From: Chloroflexota bacterium
GTDB taxonomy: Bacteria > Chloroflexota > Anaerolineae > Anaerolineales > Anaerolineaceae
NCBI GenBank assembly: GCA_012800995.1
Contig: JAAZIH010000125.1
Coordinates: 1-15,696, forward strand
Length of the DNA stretch: 15,696 nucleotides
Reading direction: 5' to 3'
The notes beneath the pieces were generated by a model. That model saw only the letters and a program-made list of their open reading frames with translations. It did no database searches and had not been told where the DNA came from. Positions 1 through 8,401 of the stretch are shown piece by piece; position 1 is the stretch's first letter, and every line of letters begins with the position of its first letter. Position numbers and translations under genes: made by a program.

Positions 1-1641
1 ACAAGCCCATATTCCGCTGAAGAAACACAAAAAGCACGTGAATATGCTATGGCAAGTGTTCAGCCCATCACCCGCCAAATTATCGCTGGCGAAGCAATTG
101 TGCGACGAGGTGAAATTCTGGCTGAAGCAGATATGGAAGCCCTTAATGTCTTTGGATTGACAACACCAGCTGACCAAACCAATACATTCATCAAAAATGG
201 TGTTGTTATTCTCATTTCAGCACTATTAGTGTTGATTTTCTTCCGCTACCGAGCGACAGAAACCATGATGCAACCCCTGGCAATGATTCTCGTCGCGATT
301 TTCTTCTTGCTTTTCCTTGGCATTGCCCGATTTCTTGTAATGGGAAATATAGTCTGGCCATATTTGTACCCGCTCGCAGCATTTGGATTAACAATAAGCA
401 TTATCTTCAATTTTGAACTGGGCTCATTATTGAGTTTATTGTTGGCATTTCTTTCTGTATTTGGTTTTGGACGTGGATCAGAACTGTTGATCTTCTATCT
501 TATTCCTGGTTTAGTAGCTATGCTAATGTTAGGAAACGCACGGCGTTTGGGCACTTTCTTTGCCGCAGGTTTTGCAAGCAGTGCTTTCGCAGCTGCGATT
601 GTCATCCTTTTTCGCCTTGGTGACTCTTATACTGACTGGCTCGGTTTTAGCACGCTTTTGGCAGCTGCTCTATTTAACGGTCTGGCGACAGCGACCCTTG
701 CTTTATTATTGCAACACATTTTCGCTTCTACGCTCGATTTACCGACATCTTTACAACTCATGGACATATCCAGACCAGATCATCCCCTCTTGCAAATCTT
801 ACTCAATAATGCTCCTGGAACCTACCAACACAGTTTGCAGGTCTCAAATCTCGCTGAACAAGCAGCTGACGCAATCGGTGCAAATCGACTTTTAGTCCGG
901 GCTGGCACACTGTTCCATGATATTGGCAAAGCTAACAATGCCAGCTTCTTTATTGAAAACCAAATCCGTGGCAACATCAACTCACACGATGAAAGTGACC
1001 CATATGAAACCGCAGCGACAATCATTGCCCATGTCACGGATGGCGTTGCGCTCGCGAAAAAATATCGTTTACCCAGTCGCATCATCGATTTTATCCTTGA
1101 ACATCATGGAAGTAACATCACACGTTATCAATACAGTAAAGCTATCGAAATGGAAAACGGTGATGAATCCCTCGTTGATAAAGAAAAATTCCGCTATCCT
1201 GGACCTTCACCACAATCCCGAGAAACCGCCCTGTTGATGCTCGCGGATGGCACCGAAGCACGAGCGCGTGCAACCAATCCTCGCACTGATCAGGAAATAA
1301 TGGATGTAATTGAAGCAGTAATACATAGTGTTACTGATTCTGGGCAATTGGATGATACAGACTTGACTTTACAAGATATTAAAACAATCAAAAAATCTTT
1401 CTTTGAAACAATTAAGCGCTCTTATCATCCCCGCATAAAATACCCTGATCAAAAACGTTCTAAAGAGAAAGTTATTAGCTCTGAAGCAAATGCTGATGAT
1501 GTTGAACCTAAATCAGACAACGATGATGAGACTAAAAACAGCCAATCCCCCTTAGAGCAGACGGAAATTTCGCCATCCGAAACAGAAGAAAACTCCATGA
1601 ACCAGGACACTATGAAAATAAATATCGGAAGAGGCCGATAG
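1..1641 (+). CDS. pgpH: 7TM-HD cyclic-di-AMP phosphodiesterase, PgpH type (5' end missing)
   Basis: The reading frame is open from base 1, and the residues before the first ATG (base 49) read as ordinary protein, so the gene starts upstream of the window and the Met at 49 is internal. Numbered from that Met, the visible part has the end of an extracytoplasmic 7TMR-HDED domain (about 1-48), some seven hydrophobic segments (about 50-226), then a cytoplasmic HD domain. Metal-binding residues are H261 (in YQHS), the HD pair H290-D291 (LFHDIGK) and the downstream histidines in AHVTD and EHHGS. Known members of this family hydrolyse c-di-AMP at the membrane. The last 60 or so residues are a low-complexity tail rich in Glu, Asp, Ser and Asn, beyond the HD domain. 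The stop codon is one base from ybeY, a conserved neighbour of this gene in many bacteria. Family assignment is firm; nucleotide specificity is inferred from homology. Confidence 0.9.
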   Translation, partial: TSPYSAEETQKAREYAMASVQPITRQIIAGEAIVRRGEILAEADMEALNVFGLTTPADQTNTFIKNGVVILISALLVLIFFRYRATETMMQPLAMILVAIFFLLFLGIARFLVMGNIVWPYLYPLAAFGLTISIIFNFELGSLLSLLLAFLSVFGFGRGSELLIFYLIPGLVAMLMLGNARRLGTFFAAGFASSAFAAAIVILFRLGDSYTDWLGFSTLLAAALFNGLATATLALLLQHIFASTLDLPTSLQLMDISRPDHPLLQILLNNAPGTYQHSLQVSNLAEQAADAIGANRLLVRAGTLFHDIGKANNASFFIENQIRGNINSHDESDPYETAATIIAHVTDGVALAKKYRLPSRIIDFILEHHGSNITRYQYSKAIEMENGDESLVDKEKFRYPGPSPQSRETALLMLADGTEARARATNPRTDQEIMDVIEAVIHSVTDSGQLDDTDLTLQDIKTIKKSFFETIKRSYHPRIKYPDQKRSKEKVISSEANADDVEPKSDNDDETKNSQSPLEQTEISPSETEENSMNQDTMKINIGRGR

Positions 1642-1642
1642 T

Positions 1643-2104
1643 TTGATTGACATTATTCTGCCAGACTCTTATGAGAGCAAAATTAATCGCCAGCGATTAA
1701 ACGATATCGCTGAATTAAGCATTTCATTGGCAACTAAAGAAGATAATTGTTCCTTTTCTTTGCGGCTTACAAACAATCAAGGCATACGGTCGTTTAATCG
1801 CAGTTTTCGTGGTATCGACCAAGCCACTGATGTACTCTCCTTCCCTATCGGTTTTGATGACCCAGAAACTGGCGCATTCTATTTAGGTGACATTGTCATT
1901 TCCTTACAAATGGCACAAAAGCAAGCAACCCAGTCCAATGTGACCTTACAGGCTGAACTGGAGATGATCATGGTTCACGGTATTCTGCATCTCTGTGGTT
2001 ACGACCACGATACTCCAGAAAACTACGCCATGATGAGCGCCTTGCAAGACGACATTCTTCAAAGAGTTCAGAACCCACTTACAGGTAGTATTTATGCTCA
2101 GTAA
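1643..2104 (+). CDS. ybeY: YbeY endoribonuclease / 16S rRNA maturation factor
   Basis: A 153-residue protein of normal length for YbeY, a zinc-dependent single-strand endoribonuclease involved in 16S rRNA 3' end maturation and ribosome quality control. The hallmark H3XH5XH zinc site is complete: H112, H116 and H122 in HGILHLCGYDH. The family motif FRGIDQATDVLSFP (about 55-68) and GDIVIS (82-87) are present. The start is TTG at 1643, supported by a purine-rich GGAAGAGG at 1627-1634 inside the end of the preceding gene and by the MIDIILPD beginning; there is no ATG in a suitable place. It follows pgpH after one base and overlaps the next gene by 11 bases, so it sits in a tight operon. Confidence 0.96.
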   Translation: MIDIILPDSYESKINRQRLNDIAELSISLATKEDNCSFSLRLTNNQGIRSFNRSFRGIDQATDVLSFPIGFDDPETGAFYLGDIVISLQMAQKQATQSNVTLQAELEMIMVHGILHLCGYDHDTPENYAMMSALQDDILQRVQNPLTGSIYAQ

Positions 2105-2939
2105 ATTCGCCCAATTTTTAAAACGCAACAAAACGCGCATTGATTTGATAAAAAGCAGCTTTTCACTCTTACTGAGCTGTGCCATGATTGTTTTGCTCAT
2201 TTTGCTGGCAGTCAGATTGGCAAATGGTACCCGAAAAATCATTCATGCCGCTGATAATGGTATTGCCTCATTACACCAAACCCTAACCACCGTCAATGAT
2301 GGACTTGAAAGTATTACGGATAGTTTCGACACGCTTAAAGCATCCTTGCATACTATAGATGACTATTTACATGGCATTGAGCCTATCCTTGAAAGCATGA
2401 CTAAATTTGTAGGTACTGATTTAACAAAGATTGCTCAAGATGGCCATAATTCTTTGAAAGCTGCGGCTCAAGGCTCTAAATTGCTTGATGACGCTCTCAC
2501 ATTCTTTTCGCGCTTGCCCATGATTAATTTCAATTATGCTCCCAAGAAAACCCTCAACGAGAGCTTACTTGAATTATCTGAAACTTTCGCCAGCATCCCT
2601 GATAGCCTTACTGGATTAGAAGAAGGATTGAGTAATTCCGCCAGTAATATCAGTAGTTTTGAAGACAAATTCGTTGATTTTCATACCAACATTGATGATA
2701 TAAAAACGAATGTGAAAGACACTGGCTCATCACTTGAAAGCTTTATTACTCAACTTGAGAGTTACAAGCAAAATCTGCCCGAAATTCAACGGGAAATAAT
2801 CACCTGGATAAGTATCATCACAGGCATTCTATGTCTTCTAATTATTATTTGGGCGGTCAAGCAAGTGTACATCTTCATTCTCGCCCTGGAAGCCATAAAG
2901 TCTGATAGAATTGCCATGCGAAAGCGACCGGATGCATAA
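2094..2939 (+). CDS. Two-TM helical membrane protein of unknown function
   Basis: A 281-residue protein that I do not recognise. It has a short basic N-terminus (1-21), a membrane segment at about 23-42, a long predicted helical and probably coiled-coil region (about 45-232, rich in Ser, Leu, Asp, Ile with repeated LxxxLxxI spacing and few Cys or aromatic residues), a second membrane segment at about 237-262, and a basic cytoplasmic tail ending KRPDA. The positive ends suggest both termini are inside and the helical domain is outside. A break in the helical pattern occurs around RLPMINFNYAPKK. The ATG overlaps ybeY by 11 bases, with AGGT at 2083-2086 as a weak ribosome site, pointing to translational coupling. 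In many bacteria this position after ybeY holds dgkA or era. A scaffold or envelope role is conceivable but not shown. Confidence 0.8.
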   Translation: MLSKFAQFLKRNKTRIDLIKSSFSLLLSCAMIVLLILLAVRLANGTRKIIHAADNGIASLHQTLTTVNDGLESITDSFDTLKASLHTIDDYLHGIEPILESMTKFVGTDLTKIAQDGHNSLKAAAQGSKLLDDALTFFSRLPMINFNYAPKKTLNESLLELSETFASIPDSLTGLEEGLSNSASNISSFEDKFVDFHTNIDDIKTNVKDTGSSLESFITQLESYKQNLPEIQREIITWISIITGILCLLIIIWAVKQVYIFILALEAIKSDRIAMRKRPDA

Positions 2940-2963
2940 GCCAGCCATGTTCCGGTGTTTTTT
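2927..2963 (+). terminator. Intrinsic terminator overlapping the end of the membrane-protein gene
   Basis: ACCGGA (2927-2932) pairs exactly with TCCGGT (2951-2956). An inner CAT/ATG pairing closes a loop of AAGCCAGCC, and GTTTTTT follows (2957-2963). The 5' arm lies inside the last codons and the stop codon is in the hairpin. It ends 25 nt before the argF ribosome site. Confidence 0.75.
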
Positions 2964-2998
2964 GTGGAATTATCAAATCACATTACTAAGGAGTAACA

Positions 2999-3922
2999 AT
3001 GAAAAAGGATTTTATTGACATCACTGACTTCAGCAAGGAAGAGTTATTAGGCTTTTTAGACCTCGCCACGGAACTCAAAAAAGAGCACTTTGCAGGTGGC
3101 AACCAACCCGTCCTCAAAGGCAAAAACCTCGCCATGATCTTCCAAAAACCTTCCCTGCGCACCCGCGTGAGTTTTGAAGTTGCCATGCGTCATCTTGGTG
3201 GCGACGCGCTTTATCTCTCCCCAAACGAAATTGGCTTGGGTCAGCGCGAATCTGTTGCTGATGTCGCGCGTGTTCTCTCTGGTATGGTTGAAGGCATCAT
3301 GGCACGCGTCTTCGGTCATGAACTCGTCGTTGGACTTGCAGAATGGGCATCCGTTCCTGTTATCAATGGTCTCAGCGATGCCAGTCATCCTGCCCAAATT
3401 TTGGCTGACTTCATGACCATCAAAGAAAAATTCGGTAGCTTCGACGGTTTGAACCTTGCCTATATTGGTGACGGCAACAACGTTTCTGTCTCCCTGATGC
3501 AGATGTCCGCAATCCTTGGCACGAATTTTATCATCGCTAGCCCCGAAGGCTACGATATGGAAGATCGTTTTGTTAATGAAAGCAAAGCCATTGCCGAGAA
3601 AACCGGTTCAAAATTATCCTTCTTCCGCGATCCACACGAAGCCGTAAAAGAAGCCACCGTTATCTACACCGATACCTGGGTTAGCATGGGACAGGAAGAA
3701 GAAGCTGCAAAACGCAAAGCCGTCTTCCCACCCTATCAGGTCAACGAAAAATTGGTCTCAGAAGCCCAGCCTGATGCGATAGTATTGCACTGTCTACCAG
3801 CTTACCGCGGCATTGAAATCACAGATGAAGTTTGCGATGGGCCACAAAGCTGGATGTTCCCACAAGCCCACAACCGCTTACACGCTCAAAAAGCTATCCT
3901 TTACACCCTGATGAAGGACTAA
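2999..3922 (+). CDS. argF: Ornithine carbamoyltransferase
   Basis: Condenses ornithine with carbamoyl phosphate to give citrulline in cytosolic arginine synthesis. At 307 residues it has the usual length. The carbamoyl-phosphate loop is SLRTR (52-56), followed by HPAQ (130-133). The ornithine-binding D225 plus SMG (229-231) separates it from aspartate carbamoyltransferase, and HCLPAYRG (264-271) carries the active-site Cys265. The start at 2999 has AAGGAG at 2988-2993 with a 5-nt spacer. No other arg genes are in the window. It lies between two terminator-like hairpins, so it is probably its own transcription unit, yet there is very little room for a promoter between the upstream hairpin and the ribosome site. 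Confidence 0.97.
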   Translation: MKKDFIDITDFSKEELLGFLDLATELKKEHFAGGNQPVLKGKNLAMIFQKPSLRTRVSFEVAMRHLGGDALYLSPNEIGLGQRESVADVARVLSGMVEGIMARVFGHELVVGLAEWASVPVINGLSDASHPAQILADFMTIKEKFGSFDGLNLAYIGDGNNVSVSLMQMSAILGTNFIIASPEGYDMEDRFVNESKAIAEKTGSKLSFFRDPHEAVKEATVIYTDTWVSMGQEEEAAKRKAVFPPYQVNEKLVSEAQPDAIVLHCLPAYRGIEITDEVCDGPQSWMFPQAHNRLHAQKAILYTLMKD

Positions 3923-3938
3923 GATTTATTTAAATGAT

Positions 3939-3978
3939 GCGACCCGGTGTTACTTATTACTCATACCGGGTCGCTTTT
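3939..3978 (+). terminator. Strong hairpin between argF and pyk
   Basis: Perfect 10-bp stem: GCGACCCGGT (3939-3948) with ACCGGGTCGC (3965-3974), a 16-nt loop, then TTTT (3975-3978). It reads as the argF terminator. It ends only 17 nt before the pyk start codon, so it could also be part of the pyk leader. Confidence 0.88.
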
Positions 3979-3985
3979 AGTATAT

Positions 3986-3993
3986 GGAGGTGA
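3986..3993 (+). promoter_or_regulatory. Ribosome binding site that fixes the pyk start
   Basis: GGAGGTGA lies 5 nt (counted from the GGAGG core) before the ATG at 3996. The alternative in-frame ATG at 3984 overlaps this site and has no ribosome site of its own, so 3996 is preferred. Confidence 0.8.
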
Positions 3994-3995
3994 AT

Positions 3996-5450
3996 ATGGA
4001 TCGTTTCGCTAAAATAGTGGCAACTTTAGGGCCAGCCAGCTCAAACGAAACCACACTCAGACAGATGATACAGGCAGGTTTAGATGTTGCTCGCCTCAAT
4101 TTTTCGCATGGCACCCAGGAACAACACGAAGAAAACATCGCTCTAATCCGCAAATTGTCAAGTGAACTCAATAAGCCTGTCTCCATCCTGGCTGATTTGC
4201 AAGGACCAAAACTACGTATTGGCAAGCTTGAAAATAACGAGTTAGAGATTGTTGAAGGACAGACACTTGCCCTAAGCTCCAGTTATAACCCCAAATCAAT
4301 ATCTGAAGGGGTGACATTTATCCCCTTTGATGTCCCCATGCTCCATGAAGCGGTCGTGCCTGGCAACCGCATTCTGATGGATGACGGCAACCTTGAAATT
4401 GAAGTAACCCATCTGGACGGAGAAAACATTTATGCCAAAGTCATCATAGGTGGCATTTTGCGTTCCCATAAAGGTGTCAATTTGCCAGGTTCACGCCTTT
4501 CCATCCCAATCCTCACCGAAAAAGACCTGTCTGACCTTGAATTCAGTCTAAAACTTGGTGTGGATTTAATCGCTGTTTCTTTTGTGAAATCAGCTGCGGA
4601 TCTTATCTCAGTTCATGAAACGCTAAAAAAGCTTTGCGATTTCCGTCGTATTCCACCTGTCATTGCCAAACTTGAACGTCCTGAAGCCGTTGATAACCTG
4701 AATGAAATCTTTGAACACTGTGATGGTGTTATGGTTGCCAGAGGCGATTTAGGTGTGGAACTGCCACCATGGCAAGTGCCCGCCATTCAAAAACAGATTA
4801 TTCGCGAAGCTAATCAACGGGGCAAAATTGTAATCACCGCCACCCAGATGCTGGAATCGATGATTAGCCATTCCCGCCCAACTCGTGCCGAAGCCACAGA
4901 TTGCGCGAACGCGATATATGATGGCACAGACGCGCTAATGCTTAGTGGCGAAACCGCCATTGGCCAATATCCAGTAAAAAGCATTCAAATGATGAACCAG
5001 ATTATTGTAGAAGCTGAAAAGCATCTCGACAGATGGGGACAAAGCACTTCAATCCGTGATATCAGCTTTGCTGACGATGCGATAACAACATCCATTGCTG
5101 CCCGAAATATGGCAGATGATCAGGATGTTTTTGCTATCTGCGTTTTCACCTTTAGTGGCAATTCAGCCCGTTGGGTGAGTAAAACCAAACCGACTGTGCC
5201 GATTTATGCGTTTACGCCCAGAATGAGCACCTTCAATTGGCTTGGAATTTGTCGTGGAGTTACCCCTGTCCTGGTTAAACGCTCCAATTCGCTTGAAGAA
5301 ATGCTTGAACAAATTGAAAATGAATTAGTATCAATAGAGCCGAAAACAGGTGGTGAACAAGTCATAATGGTGGGCAGTTTTCCAGTGGGCGCACATGCCT
5401 CGCCTAATCTCGCATTAATACACACGATTAAAAGTCTCAAGAATGCTTAA
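3996..5450 (+). CDS. pyk: Pyruvate kinase
   Basis: Converts phosphoenolpyruvate and ADP to pyruvate and ATP at the end of glycolysis. Starting at 3996 it has 484 residues, normal for bacterial enzymes. The order of motifs is standard: KIVATLGPAS near the N-terminus, RLNFSHG (33-39), LADLQGPKLRIG, a B domain with MDDGNLEIEV and GVNLPG, the catalytic Lys in VIAKLERPEAVDN, the metal site in VMVARGDLGVELP, and MISHSRPTRAEATDCANAIYDGTDALMLSGET. A C-terminal domain of about 140 residues follows, where effectors bind in many homologues. An in-frame upstream ATG (3984) would add four residues but overlaps the ribosome site. The gene is convergent with the Kor operon, with a shared hairpin between them. 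Its product pyruvate is one possible substrate of that oxidoreductase, but a functional link is only a guess. Confidence 0.97.
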   Translation: MDRFAKIVATLGPASSNETTLRQMIQAGLDVARLNFSHGTQEQHEENIALIRKLSSELNKPVSILADLQGPKLRIGKLENNELEIVEGQTLALSSSYNPKSISEGVTFIPFDVPMLHEAVVPGNRILMDDGNLEIEVTHLDGENIYAKVIIGGILRSHKGVNLPGSRLSIPILTEKDLSDLEFSLKLGVDLIAVSFVKSAADLISVHETLKKLCDFRRIPPVIAKLERPEAVDNLNEIFEHCDGVMVARGDLGVELPPWQVPAIQKQIIREANQRGKIVITATQMLESMISHSRPTRAEATDCANAIYDGTDALMLSGETAIGQYPVKSIQMMNQIIVEAEKHLDRWGQSTSIRDISFADDAITTSIAARNMADDQDVFAICVFTFSGNSARWVSKTKPTVPIYAFTPRMSTFNWLGICRGVTPVLVKRSNSLEEMLEQIENELVSIEPKTGGEQVIMVGSFPVGAHASPNLALIHTIKSLKNA

Positions 5451-5456
5451 GGAAAA

Positions 5457-5491
5457 TGATAAAGAAAAGGGCTGGAAAAAATCCAGCCCTT
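5457..5491 (-). terminator. Terminator between convergent pyk and Kor operons
   Basis: Perfect 10-bp stem AAGGGCTGGA (5467-5476) / TCCAGCCCTT (5482-5491) with an AAAAA loop. The T-rich tail is on the minus strand, reading TTTTCTTT after the stem, so it chiefly terminates the korB transcript. On the plus strand it may also stop pyk transcription, but no T run follows there. Confidence 0.85.
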
Positions 5492-5511
5492 CTGACTAAA
5501 TAAGGATTTGT

Positions 5512-6564
5512 CTAAATCCCAAATTCCTGGTTAATGCTCTCGAGCATTGCAGGCGTTGGGCGCAATCGCTCAATACCAATACGGTTTAGGGGTTCATCAG
5601 GTAAGTCGTAGCGTTCCTGAATAGTTGGTGGAACTTCTGAGAAATAAATCAAACCAGTAGCGAAGTATTTTTTCTTATACGATTCAGTAAGAATATCCAA
5701 AGCGGCGGCTTTATCTGAAGGGTCATGGTCCTTATCAAGTTTGCGCAGGAGCAAATAGGAACCATCTTGCAATTCAACTTCCTTATAAGTACCTGGTTCA
5801 AATTCCTCGGCCCCTTCTTTGATCTCTTCTTTCGTGTTAAAGTGTTTAATCTCTTGCAGTGGTGTTTGATTGGCGCGACCCCAGGTATAAGACTGCATCG
5901 CCTCAGCGCGGTTATTAAAAGTCACACAAGGGCTAATCACGTCCACAACAGCCGTACCTTCCTGCGAAATAGCAGCTTTGAATATTTCTTTCATCTGCTT
6001 CACGTCACCAGAGAAAGCGCGTGCCACAAACGCTGCGCCGCTAATCAGGGCTTCCATACACAAATCCAATGGAGGCAAAAGGTTTTCGCCTTGATGCTTC
6101 AGCACCAGACCCTGGTCAGAAGTCGCTGAGAACTGTCCCTTGGTAAGGCCGTATACACCGTTATTCTCAATGATATACAACATGGGAACATTGCGGCGAA
6201 TAATGTGTTTAAAGTGGCTCAAACCGATACTGGCAGAGTCACCATCACCAGAAATGCCCAGAATTTCAATTTTATAGTCAGCGAAACAAGCACCAGTAAC
6301 CAAGGTAGGCATACGACCATGCAAACCATTGAAACCAAAGGAGCGATTCAAAAAGTAGTTCGGGCTCTTGCTCGAGCAACCAATACCACTAATTTTCACA
6401 ACTTGCTCTGGCGCCAAACCAAGCTCATATACAGCAGCTTGAATAACATTTGAAATCGCGTTATGTCCACAACCAGGACAAAGTGTCGATTTCTTACCAG
6501 CATAATCGCTTGGTGATAAGCCAATAAGGTTGCGTTCAACTTTCTTTTCAACAGTGCTAGGCAT
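5512..6564 (-). CDS. korB: 2-oxoacid:ferredoxin oxidoreductase, beta subunit (TPP and Fe-S)
   Basis: The beta subunit of a CoA-dependent 2-oxoacid:ferredoxin oxidoreductase, which oxidatively decarboxylates a 2-oxoacid to the acyl-CoA and reduces ferredoxin. It has 350 residues. Four cysteines match the single [4Fe-4S] cluster of two-subunit enzymes: C29 and C32 (CPGCG), C63 (GIGCSSKSP) and C213 (SPCVTF). The thiamine diphosphate site is GDGD (106-109) through NN (134-135) and YGLTKGQ. The start at 6564 is backed by GGAGGAAG (6568-6575 on the minus strand). It overlaps the alpha gene by 8 bases, so the two are translated as a pair. The C-terminal 110 or so residues are typical of KorB-like proteins. 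Whether the substrate is 2-oxoglutarate, pyruvate or a branched 2-oxoacid cannot be read from the sequence; the symbol reflects family, not proven substrate. Confidence 0.92.
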   Translation of the reverse strand: MPSTVEKKVERNLIGLSPSDYAGKKSTLCPGCGHNAISNVIQAAVYELGLAPEQVVKISGIGCSSKSPNYFLNRSFGFNGLHGRMPTLVTGACFADYKIEILGISGDGDSASIGLSHFKHIIRRNVPMLYIIENNGVYGLTKGQFSATSDQGLVLKHQGENLLPPLDLCMEALISGAAFVARAFSGDVKQMKEIFKAAISQEGTAVVDVISPCVTFNNRAEAMQSYTWGRANQTPLQEIKHFNTKEEIKEGAEEFEPGTYKEVELQDGSYLLLRKLDKDHDPSDKAAALDILTESYKKKYFATGLIYFSEVPPTIQERYDLPDEPLNRIGIERLRPTPAMLESINQEFGI

Positions 6565-8386
6565 AATCTTCCTCCGCAGCTAAAATATTTTCAACAGCCC
6601 AAACGGCAGTCATCGGTAAGCCACCAATATCTGTCAGCGAGATGAGTTTTTCTGAAAGTTCTGAATGTTCCAACATCAATATTTCTTTAAGTTGGCCATC
6701 GCGGTTCAGTTCCAAAACATAGTTGCGTTCGTGATTATTGATGAAGTCATGTACCTCACTTGAGCTTGGCAGTGCACGAATGCGCATGTAATCGGTTTCA
6801 ATACCTTCCTTTGCCAGGATAGCCTGAGCTTCCTTGATGGCATCGTCTGTGGAACCCATTCCAATAATGCCAATTTTTGCATTATTACCCATGATGGTAA
6901 TAGGTTTAGGGAGTTTATCAATCGCGCCATTCAACTTTTTCTCAATGCGATGGAGCATATCAAACCAGTTTTTAGGATCCTCATTGTAGTTGCCATAAAC
7001 ATCATGACCAGTACCGCGGGTAAAGTAGGCTGATTTTGGGCTCTGATTACCCATTACGGTGCGATATGGGATACCGTCACCGTCAATATCCTTGTAACGA
7101 CCCCAATCTTCAATCTTCTCAAGTTCCTCTTCCCAAATCAACTTTCCACGATCAATGGGGGTGTTAGGATATTCGAATTTTTCAGTCACCCAGGTGTTCA
7201 TGCCCAAATCAAGATCACTGAGCACAAAAATCGGTGTTTGGTAACGTTCAGCAAGGTCAAGCGATTTCCAGGCAAATTCAAAACATTCGTTCACAGTGCC
7301 TGGAATTAGGATGATATGGTTCACGTCACCATGCCCGATGTTATACATGAATGCCAGGTCTCCTTGCGCGGTTCGTGTGGGTAAACCTGTGCTGGGTCCA
7401 ACACGCTGCACGTTCCAAATAACCATAGGCGTTTCAGTAAAATAAGCCAGACCGATATTTTCAGCCATCAAACAAATACCGGGACCTGATGTAGAAGTCA
7501 TTGACCGCAAACCTGCCCATCCCGCGCCCAAGGCGGCACCCGCGGCAGCTAATTCATCTTCAACTTGCAGGATTACACAAGTGGTCTTCCCAGTTACTGG
7601 ATCTTTGCGAAGTTCATCAACTTTAGCGATAGCCGCTTCAATCATACTTGTGGCAGGTGTGATGGGATACCATGAACAAAACTGCAAGCCGCCGAAAAGG
7701 GAACCAATCCCAGCTGCAGTATTACCATCAGTCATGATTAGATTTCCCTTATCTGGTCGTCGTTCTACAACAAAGCGGTCGCGTTTCTCAATATTCGCCT
7801 GTGCCCATTCATATCCAATCTTGATGATATCGAAATTAGATTCTGCAATCGCGACGCGCTTAGCAAACTGATGCTCCACCGCACATCGCAATTCAGATAA
7901 TTCGATTCCTAAAACCTGCGAGACAATGCCTACATAGAGCATATTCTCCATGTAAGCCACGAGGTTTCGGGGTACATCAACCGTTTTTATCAATTCCTTG
8001 ATAGGCATTGGATAATAAATAAGGTCCTCACGGTGACCTTCGGGAATCATGATGTGGTCTGCATAGAATATAACACCACCTTCGGGCAAAAACGATGTTT
8101 CATAAAGCAAGGTGCTTGGGTTCATCGCTACGACAATGTCATCATGTGGAACACGACCGGTAAAGCCTTCGTCGTTCACACGAATGACGAACCATGTCGC
8201 CATGCCCATAATATTGGATGGGAAGATATTCTTTCCTGAGACAGGTATTCCCATTTGGAACAACGCGCGGTAAATAATGTTATTTGCCGTTGCGCTGCCC
8301 GAACCATTGACGGTACAAACGGTCATACAAAAGTCATTGATGACCGGCGCCAGGTTCGACTTGGATTGAAGTTCAGTTACTGCCAT
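6557..8386 (-). CDS. korA: 2-oxoacid:ferredoxin oxidoreductase, fused gamma-alpha subunit
   Basis: A 609-residue fusion of the gamma domain (about 1-205, with NGSGSATANNI near 27-37) to the alpha pyrimidine-binding domain. The alpha part has GNTAAGIGS (221-229), YPITPATSM (240-248), TSTSGPG (297-303) and GPSTGLPTRTAQGD (330-343), all standard for KorA-type two-subunit enzymes. It carries no ferredoxin domain and no separate delta subunit is encoded nearby, so the enzyme is a KorAB heterodimer type that needs a free ferredoxin. It begins 15 nt after the regulator gene, with AAGGAGATAACC before the ATG, and ends inside the korB start. The regulator, alpha, beta order indicates one transcript from the promoter at 9121-9149. 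Confidence 0.93.
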   Translation of the reverse strand: MAVTELQSKSNLAPVINDFCMTVCTVNGSGSATANNIIYRALFQMGIPVSGKNIFPSNIMGMATWFVIRVNDEGFTGRVPHDDIVVAMNPSTLLYETSFLPEGGVIFYADHIMIPEGHREDLIYYPMPIKELIKTVDVPRNLVAYMENMLYVGIVSQVLGIELSELRCAVEHQFAKRVAIAESNFDIIKIGYEWAQANIEKRDRFVVERRPDKGNLIMTDGNTAAGIGSLFGGLQFCSWYPITPATSMIEAAIAKVDELRKDPVTGKTTCVILQVEDELAAAGAALGAGWAGLRSMTSTSGPGICLMAENIGLAYFTETPMVIWNVQRVGPSTGLPTRTAQGDLAFMYNIGHGDVNHIILIPGTVNECFEFAWKSLDLAERYQTPIFVLSDLDLGMNTWVTEKFEYPNTPIDRGKLIWEEELEKIEDWGRYKDIDGDGIPYRTVMGNQSPKSAYFTRGTGHDVYGNYNEDPKNWFDMLHRIEKKLNGAIDKLPKPITIMGNNAKIGIIGMGSTDDAIKEAQAILAKEGIETDYMRIRALPSSSEVHDFINNHERNYVLELNRDGQLKEILMLEHSELSEKLISLTDIGGLPMTAVWAVENILAAEEDYA

Positions 8387-8401
8387 TCCTGGTTATCTCC
8401 T

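Noticed and set aside
49..51. ATG as the start of the first gene
   Set aside because: The frame is open and protein-like from base 1, and the part before the membrane segments is only the end of a larger extracytoplasmic domain, so the true start is outside the window.
3984..3986. Upstream ATG as the pyk start
   Set aside because: It overlaps the GGAGG ribosome site of the ATG at 3996 and has no site of its own; homologues begin close to the KIVATLGPAS motif.
5725..6129. Plus-strand open frame inside korB
   Set aside because: It lies wholly within a well-supported gene on the other strand and its translation shows no family motif.
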